Of a stretch of DNA of 64,000 nt, positions 50,801 to 61,100 are shown piece after piece. The DNA is from Triatoma infestans. Taxonomy: Eukaryota > Arthropoda > Insecta > Hemiptera > Reduviidae. The stretch lies in assembly GCA_011037195.1 (NCBI GenBank), contig JAAEAF010006972.1, positions 1-64,000 on the forward strand, read 5' to 3'. Position 1 is the stretch's first letter; each line of letters opens with the position of its first letter. A program made the translations under genes and the position numbers. The notes beneath the pieces are model-generated. The model was not told where the DNA came from. It did not search any database and saw only the letters and a list, made by a program, of their open reading frames with translations.

Positions 50801-52085
50801 AATAATCCTGATATTAAATTGACACTCCTAACAGATATACTGCACGTAGAAACCCAAAGAGAGTGTTGATATGTACACATGATAGTTTTAGGATATTTGT
50901 AGCGAATTCTAGCTCATCACACAGATAACACCATCTCCTTTACCTCATATCCTTATACTTTTGTAGATACTACCATACAATACATTCAAATAAAGTCCAC
51001 GCAGTAATGGCTTTCTATCTACCTACCTATTCCTCTACAAGACTAGATCTACCATATATTACTTTCTTCATTATTCATATAATTTTATGTCCAAATAGTC
51101 CTACTTTTCTATTACAGTTGGGAAATCATGCTCCATCATTATTCTTTAAAAACTTACAGTCCCATTAATGGGAGAGACCGGTCATTAAGCCGAACCAGTA
51201 ACTTTGTTGGACATAAAATAATTGAGATATAAAGTTACAAATTTGACTTGTTGTCATATTTTTTAACTTTCCATTAAAACTGGAAATTTTATCAAACTTG
51301 TAACTTGAGTGTTTTTATAATTCATGCAATGTAACGTATTGCCATCTTGCTTTAATGAAAATGTTTATATTAAGCAAGCGTAAATCGTAATTGACGTGAA
51401 CTAATCATAAATAATTTTCAATTACAAATCAGCAAACTGTCAGAGCTACAACCGTGTGATCAACTAACATCATTTATTTTGGCTGATAGCTGAAATTTAT
51501 AATTATTGCTGTTTTTTATGGAGTTATTTGAATAAAAAGGCCTAAAACTTTTGATTGTTTCATATTATCTCCAACTTCTCTGTATGATTCCTCGAATTAT
51601 TCAAGTGTAAATTTTGTTATCAATTAAAGTGTATTTTAAATTCCTTCCTGCATAGCCTCCCAGAGTTGGCGGTGTTAAAGTATATGATAAGAATGTATCG
51701 AGAAATGAAATAATTATGGATATGGATATTTTGTGAGTATTTTTTTGTCTTATCTAAGCAAATATTCAAGCTGGTTTTTTACAATATAAAAGTATAAAAA
51801 TAGTGTGATAAACTGTTAGCGTTGTGAAGGTCAGTGTTAAATCGGCGGGGAGCTAAAGTAGGACATTATAATGAATACTATGTTAAGAATTCATATAAAA
51901 CTTGTAAATAATTTTTTTAATTTAAAGCATTTGGAACTGTTATTTCTTTTTTTCATTATAGCTATGCTGGAGATTGTGATATTTCATTCACATTAGGTGG
52001 GCTATCTGGAGGAATAAAAGATTTTCAGGTAATTAATTTGTTTCTTACTCAATGTTATTTCCTACATGATTGGTTATTATTATTA

Positions 52086-52126
<41 letters not shown>

Positions 52127-55100
52127 TGCAGATCCATGGAATGGTAAGAGTAGTAATGAAACCATTGATCAGAACTGTACCAATTGTTGGTGGACTTCAG
52201 ATATATTTTCTAAACAATCCAACTTTGGATTTTAATCTTGTTGGTGTTGCTGATTTGTTGGATATGCCAGGGCTTAGGTAATTTTTAGCTTACTAGCGTA
52301 AATAATTTTTTGTTTAACTTATGCGTTTGTCGACTATTTTATATTAACTAGATAGTATCTCACAGATATTTTAGATGCTGAGCTAGGCCAGTTCTAAGAA
52401 TTACTGACGCCATATGCTCTAGAGAGATGGGATCATGTTTTAATAAACCTTGTTCTGAATATACGTTTCACTATTACTCAAACGTCCTTGACATAAGTTC
52501 TCTTATGAATGATTTCATTGTATATAAATGCAGGTAGTGTCCTTGATGCCTAAATTAAGTATGATCATCTTTGGCATCACATAAAACAATTTTATACCTA
52601 ATGTTTATTTTTTGTAAATTATGCAATCAATTAATTAATTTTATAATATTTTTATGCGCAAAATTCAAATTCAACCGCATGAGAACCAATGAAAATTTTT
52701 AAAATCTTCATAAAATATATTAATACTAATCTGTTAATAATTAAATTCATATATGTTTACAAAACTAATAATAAAACTATTCGACTATTTTCGAATAGAT
52801 ATTGATCTCATTTTTATTGATTACTTAGTCCCAAGAATATATTCAAATGCCTATTTGAATTATCTTTTTATTCCAGCTTTACCAGAACCGTATTCTTGAA
52901 ATGAATGGTCGATTTAAAATGTAAAAAGTGTAACATCGTATTTAAAATGGTCATAAAAAAAAGTCTGGTGAGAATCGCTCTTAGACTTTCTCTCTCACTT
53001 TAAATCGTATAATTTTAAATGATAAATTTTCTTCAAATTTTTACTAATTTAGTTGCCTGCAATTTGAAACGGGGATCAACTACAATATAACGAATTGCAC
53101 TTTAGAGGGTATATGATGTGCAGCTTCCCCCCGAAATAAAGTTTCGCAGAAATAAGTTTTTAACAGAATGATAGGATATTAACAACTCTAAAAATCCGTG
53201 AAAATCGCATAAACCAAAATAGCCGCTTAAGAAATTTACATTTCCGGTCAACCAATGATCTTCTCGATCTTTTTTTTAACATATTTTCATCAACATTATG
53301 TAGATGATAGAGACGTACTTAAACTGAATTGGCACTTCAAAAGAAAGTCAAAAGTCACACTTCCACCATAATACCTCTAAAACAATTTTCCCAGATAAAA
53401 AGTATAAATTAAATATGTTGTCTCTCTCTCTCAAAACGATTTATTTAATCAATACAAAACTTTGGCTACTTTTATACATAGTCCCCAGCAACATTTATAC
53501 TCTACTTGTTCCATCGTTCTTCTAATTTGTGTATGGCTCTGGCATAAAATCTTTGGGTTGATCTCGAAGCCACTTTTGCACCTGATTTTTAACTTCTTCA
53601 TTGGACTGAAAATGTTTCCCACGTAAGAGCCTCTTTAAGTGGTCCAAACAAATGGAAGTCCGATAGGCGAGGTCGGGGCTGTAAAGGGGGGATGTGAAAG
53701 GATCTCCTACCCCACTTTCTTTGTGGGCGTCCGTAAGTTGTCTTGGAACCCATCTCGCACAAATTTGCTTATACTGCAGCTTATTCTGAATAATGTTATG
53801 GACAGTTCCAACACTCGCGGTGCACTTCTTCAGCTATCAGTACAACAGTAATACGCCTGTTGTCCTGAATTAACGCATTAATGCGAGATTCGAGGGTGGA
53901 AGATGCAACATCAACCGGCCGTCCGCTTCGTTGCTTGCCACAGACACTTACACAGCCACTTTTAAACTGTTCTACCCATTTATAAACGTTCGATCGGTTT
54001 AACAATTATTTCCATATACTTTCAACATTCTTTGCTGGATTTCACAATCTTTGATTCCCTCTACAACTAAAATTCTAACCACTGAGCGTTGTTCTTCTGA
54101 GGTGCGATACTCGAGCGGACTCGCCATTGTTAACTGAATACATTTGAGGTTATGCTGAATACTCTTGAACAGCTGATGAGAAACTAAGTGCAAGGATGCC
54201 AACTTGACATACTGAAACTATTGTATTGATTAAATAAACCGTTTCTGAGCTACAGCGATTTGTCTCCTTACTTATTGAATGACCCTCGTATATACATAAA
54301 TCCATTCACGTTGAGAAATTTTGACTTATAACTTACTGTCGGATTCTCTAGTAACACCCAAGCTGAATATAAAGTTTTCAGCTTTGTGCGATTTTTCATA
54401 TTTTGAGTATGCAGTACACGCACACACATTCAAGAGATTAATGAACCTAATTAAAAAACTTGAAATGATTTACAGTGACATGCTTAGGAAGATTATAGTT
54501 GAACAAGTATCTGCTATGATGGTTTTGCCAAATAAACTGCCAATAATTTTAAGTGATACTGTACCAGCTCAACTATTAAAATTCCCTGAACCTCAGGTTT
54601 GTTATTATTATTTTTATTTATGTCAAATACTTAAATCTGCTATTTCGGTTTTATTTCCTTTTATTTTTATTTCTTTTAACAGGGTGTCCTTAGAGTTCAT
54701 GTTGTTGAAGCTAAACAGTTGATGAAAAAAGATATTGGTATGCTTGGCAAAGGAAAATCAGATCCATATGCTATAATTACACTTGGTGCTGAAACGTTTA
54801 GAACGAAGACAATTGATAATACAATTGAGCCAAAATGGGATTTTTGGTGTGAGGCAAGTAACAAAATTACCATTTCTTACTATTTCACTTTTTTATATCC
54901 AGAGTCGTGAAAATATTTTGTTACCACTGTTAGATTTTTTTTTTTAAATTTAGTGAAAAATTTTTTTTGAAATAGTTTCTATATTCGTTAGCATAGTTAC
55001 TTTATTTATTAATTTAGGCAAGTTGGCTAAAAAGTTTGAAATGTGCATGGAGGAAAGAAAGGACATCACTAGTTTAAATAAAATATATATTTTGAATGGT

Positions 55101-58100
55101 TTTATAAATTTGAATTTTGCATGGTTTAAAGTTAGTTCGGTTGTGTTACAAACAAACAGAAATTATTTAGTTTTACCTCTTAGAGAAATTTTATGACCTT
55201 TAACACTTAAAATATCTTTCTGCATTTATTAGCTAAATAAGATTTTATTAGCTTAGATTGAAATTTTTTTTGTCTTAATTTTTGCATTAAAAACTTTAAA
55301 AGAATTGAAACAATATGTTCTGTTAATTTGTTTATATAAGTAACTATTGTTTTTAGTTACTATTATAGGAAACGGTGGAAAATAATTTCACAAAAGGGAC
55401 CTTTTCTTTCAAGTAAAAAGTATTTGTTAGATTGCTGAATTTATTACTTAATAGTTTAATTCCAAGTTTTCAAAATAAAACTGAAATTGCACGCAAGCTT
55501 TAATGTTCAAATTGTGTTAAATATATAAGAAATCTATAATTTTCCCATATTTTTGTAAATTTTATTTTCTTAAAGTAGCTAAGACGTTTTTTTTAATTCA
55601 TGCTACATATCATTCATTGTGTTTGATTATTATAATTAATCTCGCATGCACTTTTTGTTTTTAATTTAACAGTTTTTGTTTTGGATGGATTTTTCTGTGT
55701 ATCGTATCATAAAAAAAAAAAAATGGTTGTGTAATTATAAAAATAATGAACATTTTAGTAATTTCTCTTGTCTTAATGGCACGGGTTATGTTTGTGGTAT
55801 GATGTATGTGTGTTATAGTTTTTATATATTTGTGGATGATATAGTTCCCGATACATGCTAATACTGGGCAAATTTTGAACATCAGACTTTTGGACTATGA
55901 TGAATCTAAAAAGGACTCAAAATTGGGATCGTAAGTTTGTTTATATAGAGGTTCAAGTAATAATCATTTTTTAATTTATTGTTGTAAAACTCTTCTTCTC
56001 AGCATGGCGATTCTTCAAAATTATTATATCTTCTTCTTGTTCACCTTATTCAATCTTATCTAAAAATTCGTATTCATCAGGATTTCAATAAAATATTGTT
56101 TAAAACAAAAGTTCATTCAATATATAATTTCTCTGGGTCTGGTAAATCTTGTATTTGCATGTGAACTAGGATAAAAGCTCTTTCTTTTTTTTTATTAATT
56201 TTCGCCAGTATTAGGTGCATGTGATAAACGCTTGCATGGCCTTGCAAATAAAGATAATGAATACATGTTAAATTCACTTAATTTCTCTTAAATTTTATCT
56301 GTTATAAACTTTCGTGTTCATCCTATTTAATTAGGAAAGAAAATTTTATTAATTTTAGTTATTAATATGTATTAATTTTATACATTTTTATTTATTTTTT
56401 TAATTTTAAAACTAATCATAGTTCAACTCAATAATAACCTATCTATTAATAAATAAAAAATGCTACAGTAACTCAGTTCGTAAAATTTTTCTATTTGATA
56501 AATTTGTGTTTTTCTGGCTAGCTCTTTTTTTTTGTGGAGATTTATATTGTTAATTTCTCAGATTATTTTTCCAGTTCCTAATTTTGACAGTAAGTGTATT
56601 CAAAAATCATATAAAATCACGGGATTAAAATAGATTATAGGCAACTGACACGGGTACTAAATTTAAAGATATATTAAACAAGCACAAATAGTTTCTTATC
56701 AAGGAAACATAATATATAATTTCTTTTCCATTATTTTCTAAGAATGTATAAAAGTAGATTTGACCCAGCAACAAAAGAAAAGTGGGAGCTACAGTAGAGT
56801 ATCTGGTTGCGAATGTTAGGACGGCTTTGAATACCTTATCTCTGTCTCCCAAATGAAAATGACATCTGGCAGGTATTACCTACCCTTCATGGATTGCTGC
56901 GCTTATGTTTAGTTTTTATTTCAGCTAGTATTTTGCTTAATTTTGTTTATTATATATAATATATTGATGGAAGATATTTTGCCTCCAGGACTAAATTTAA
57001 TAATTTACTTTTTTCCGTTATTTTTTAATTCAATTTAACATTATTTCGGTTTCGAATTACTTTTGTTTTTTTAATTTAAGACGGGACACATCGTGGTTAA
57101 AACATTTAAATATTTTTTAAAAATAAATCTTAATAATAAAGTGGCCTCGATATAAAAAAAAAATTAATATACAATATAATTTAAGATAATGTTTAGATTC
57201 CGTCTAAAAGACCCATCTGATCTGTATTCGACATAAGAAGCCCCCTAGAAAAAAAAGGAAAAAACATTTTACTTCTATTGATGCGATACCTATTTCTTTT
57301 GTTAAAATTATCCGCTTTCATTGTCTGTTTAAAATAACCATCAATTTCACAAGTATCTTGTTTCTTACCATCGTACAGAAGGAAACTGTAGCCCCGCTTG
57401 TTCCGAAAAAATCATAAAAATTATGTTTTTCTTTTATACCTTTTAATTTGGTCCAGAAAATGATAAATTGCACTTTTATGCAGTCCAAGATCAGTTAACA
57501 AACAAACTCGAGGTTTGTTTAATAAAAAAGTCGCGCTTCCAGTTAACGGATTTACCCAAACTTGGTATCAACATATTTAATTTATCTTTGTATTTATATA
57601 GTCAGTAGAACCGTACGGTACTTTGAAATAGCATTTTAGAGCAATCCCAAAAATTAGTTTTACCAGAAAAATAGTTCAAAGTTTCAAAAATTTGACACGA
57701 TCTTTGTACTTTTTCTCACAGCATAAGAGAAAGTAAATATCCTTAGCGGTTATAGTTTTTAAAGTATTTGATTCAGTCTTTAAAATTGGTTGCGTTGTAT
57801 TTTATCATTTTATTATAATATCTGTACTTACCAAAAATTTGAGACTAGCCAATTATGATAATAGCTAATACTGGCCGAGAGAGATGATAGATACTTATTT
57901 ATTCATTGAATTACATGTTATAAATAGAATTTTTATATGATTTTTTTTACGCAAATAAACATTTTGTTTGTAGTATAGAGAAATATTTGTCCGTCCAGAT
58001 TTGTATCTAAAAAACAAACAAATATTTTATAATTATTTAAAAATATATGAAAAGAGAAAAAAATGATTGTATAACCAAATGCATGTGTGTGTTGTATATG

Positions 58101-61100
58101 AAATGAATCTTTTATAGAGAACGTATAATGCATTTTTAACCTCTGACTTCATGGTAAAACTGGTGAGTCATCATTAAATTAAATCATCGTGGATGGTACT
58201 ATCTTTGCTGCAAAAGAATATTATTCGAAATATTGGGTATTTCTGTTGCTTTGAGATTTGGGACAATCTTTCCACTATTTATTCTTATTGTAATAATCCA
58301 GTTCGAAGATAGCAAATTATAATATTTCAGAAGTTTGCAATTTAAACTGTATTAGAATTTAATGTGTTTTCGTATATATTTAATTTATTTTTATATTTTT
58401 TTCCCCCTATAAAAGTTATTTAAGAGATTGTATGATTGGTTCAAATACATTGTGATAATTTTTTGTAATAAGTTTCTATATTTTAAGATGTCCTTTGACT
58501 AGGGAAAAATTATTCAGGAAGCGTGATGGAACATAAATTCCTTTTGAAATAAATAATCCGATTCAATTCTCCATTTTATTCTTAAAAATTGCTATTGATT
58601 TGTATTATATTTTTATGTATGATTTTTTATATTTAATGAACTGGAATGCTAGCATGTGTATTAATTAAATTTTACAATTTCATCAAAATACAAAAAATCT
58701 GGCTGTCCTTATACAATATTAGCAAATAATTAGGATAATTTAACAATTTTTGTGCACAATTTTTGTATCTTAGTAGTTTCATTTCTTCCAAAAATTTTTA
58801 CAGTTTTACTTGTTTTAAAAATGAGAACCATTTTAGGCAATTGTAACATCCAGAAGAATTCAAGAACTAAGGTTGACAGTTTGGGACTGGGATCCTAAAT
58901 TTCCTGGTGTACAAAATGATGATTATTTAGGAAGGTAGACCCTAAACAAAATTGTGTTTATTCCTTATAATTTTATTTTTTTATTTCCTAAGAATTTTGT
59001 TTGCATAATAATTTGTGTGAGTCTTTTTATTTCCTTGGAAATTTGTTAATTTCTTTTAATTTTGTATTTTATCTAACAAGTCCAGATCTGCCATCTTGAT
59101 TTTTTTCACTCCATGCAGTCCAAAAATTATTTTTTATTTCTTTTATTTTATTTATAATAAATTATTTTAGCTAGCTAACTAGTTGAAAAAGTGTAATATA
59201 ACTATAAGGAGGAGCAATATTTGCAGAATTTTTATAGTTTTTGTAATCATTCTTTTAGCTTTAGAATTCAATTTATTTATTTCTTAATGGAAACATTTTT
59301 TTAGTAGTAAATGCTATTTACTTGCACTCATCATCTTGTCAAAAGCGTGTGAATAATTATAACTGTCTCTCAAACTTGACAACTTTGCTGTCTTCGAAAC
59401 AGCAGTTTCACATATCGCAAGCTTCCAATTTCCCCTGTACATTTTTGCTCTAGGTTATTCATTCCGAATAGGTCATCGACTTTGCGGCATTGACCAATCT
59501 ACCTTTCCCTGAACCTTTCATTATTCTATCTACATTATTCTATTTTATTATTCCCGTAAAATATCAGTATTCTTGAAAAACTATATATATCTTCGCCTAG
59601 GCGTTGCGGGCATTTCGGCTATACGCATCCTTGCTTCCAATATAAGGTTTTCTTTTTTCTGATGTAAATGCCATCGTCATGTTTGCATGCTTCTCTAATA
59701 TCCTAGGGTTCAGGATCATTAATCTAAGTGATAGAATGACATCACTACAAAAGAACACAAAGCGCATGTAGGGTTTTCCGGAATCCCCTTGCAGCGTACA
59801 TGTTTTTCCAAGGTAATCGTGGCCAGCATTCTAAAACAGGCTACAAATTGGTCTTGAGGCAAATTCGAAGCTTCCTTCAATAACTGTCATTCACTATTCT
59901 GCCCAGGAAATTATAACAAGTCCTTCTAAGACATTTTTCAATGGCCGTTTTTTTATAGGTGCTTAGTATGATCCTTGAGAAAAACGAAAGTTGGCCTGCT
60001 TGTCTTATGCTCTTAATGATGGCAGAACTCATAAATTAAACTAGCAGTAAATTGTCATCCAATCAGTCGTAATTTATTCAACTTCCTTGAATAAATTTCT
60101 GTTACAATTTACTGCGTTTATATTCCTCCTCTTGATGACTCGTCGACTGCGATCCCTAAGACGTATTGCTCTTTAGTCAGGGCTTCTAGCTCCTAGTTTG
60201 TTTTGCTCTGCAAGACTCTTCGAATATAAACGCGCCAAAAAAAATTAAAAAACAAAAAAGTCTGGTATGAAACATTCCGTCTTTATCATATTGAATTTCA
60301 CAAATATCAGTTGACAGTATTTACATTTTATTTTTTTTAAATATCTTAATATTATAGATAAGATAGAATCGTAAAATTGCATATTACAAAATTTATTTAT
60401 TGTCACAACTTATCTAGAAACCCAGAAATCAATTTTCTCTGAAAATGTTTCAAATGAAAGTAACAAATCTAAGTAAGTGAACTTATATGAAGGGTTAAAT
60501 ATGTGGATGGGTCCGCAATGCTGGAAACATCTGGTATTTTATCTGTCGTAGCATGCATATTCCTGTTATTCCCGACCGGTTTCGGATTTCAAGTCAACAA
60601 GTGTAGTGTGTAAGAGAAACATTAAGTCGAAGAAAACTCTCCACTCGAACTTGATACCTTTACTCTTACAATGGATGAAAATCCGAAACCTGTCAGGAAT
60701 TACAGGAATGTGCATACCACGACGGATAAAATACCAGAGATTAATGAAGGGATTAGAGGTAATTGTATTTGCATCGTTTTGTAGAGGATCTCGTTAAAAA
60801 GAAAAAGTAAGGGCATTTGTTGATTACAAAGTTTTGATCGGTATCCTTTTACCAGTTTTTCTGGCAATATCAAAAAACAAAATAATAAGTTAGAACTTTA
60901 TACGGTTTTTTTATTTTAAATTGTAGCAGTACTTCTCACAAACAAGAACTCCTTTGTACCATTCTCTAAAAATAGTTTTCTATAATCAGGGAATCAAAAA
61001 TTATATCAAAAAACTCATTTTAAATATTTCAACATACAAATAGAAATAAAATTTTCCCTAAAATATTAGGCTTTTATCTATATAAAAGAAAAGAGCTGAC

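Noticed and set aside
52038..52281. Two overlapping ORFs rich in Leu or Tyr
   Set aside because: They are translations of the (TTA)n tract running into E-Syt exon 6. Only the exon part after 52131 in the IHGMVRVV frame is coding.
55676..55861. Possible fourth alternative C2A exon (FWMDFSVYRIIKKKKW...)
   Set aside because: No Asp ligands, no LG turn and no donor in the required phase. The true exon 9a begins at 55845 in another frame.
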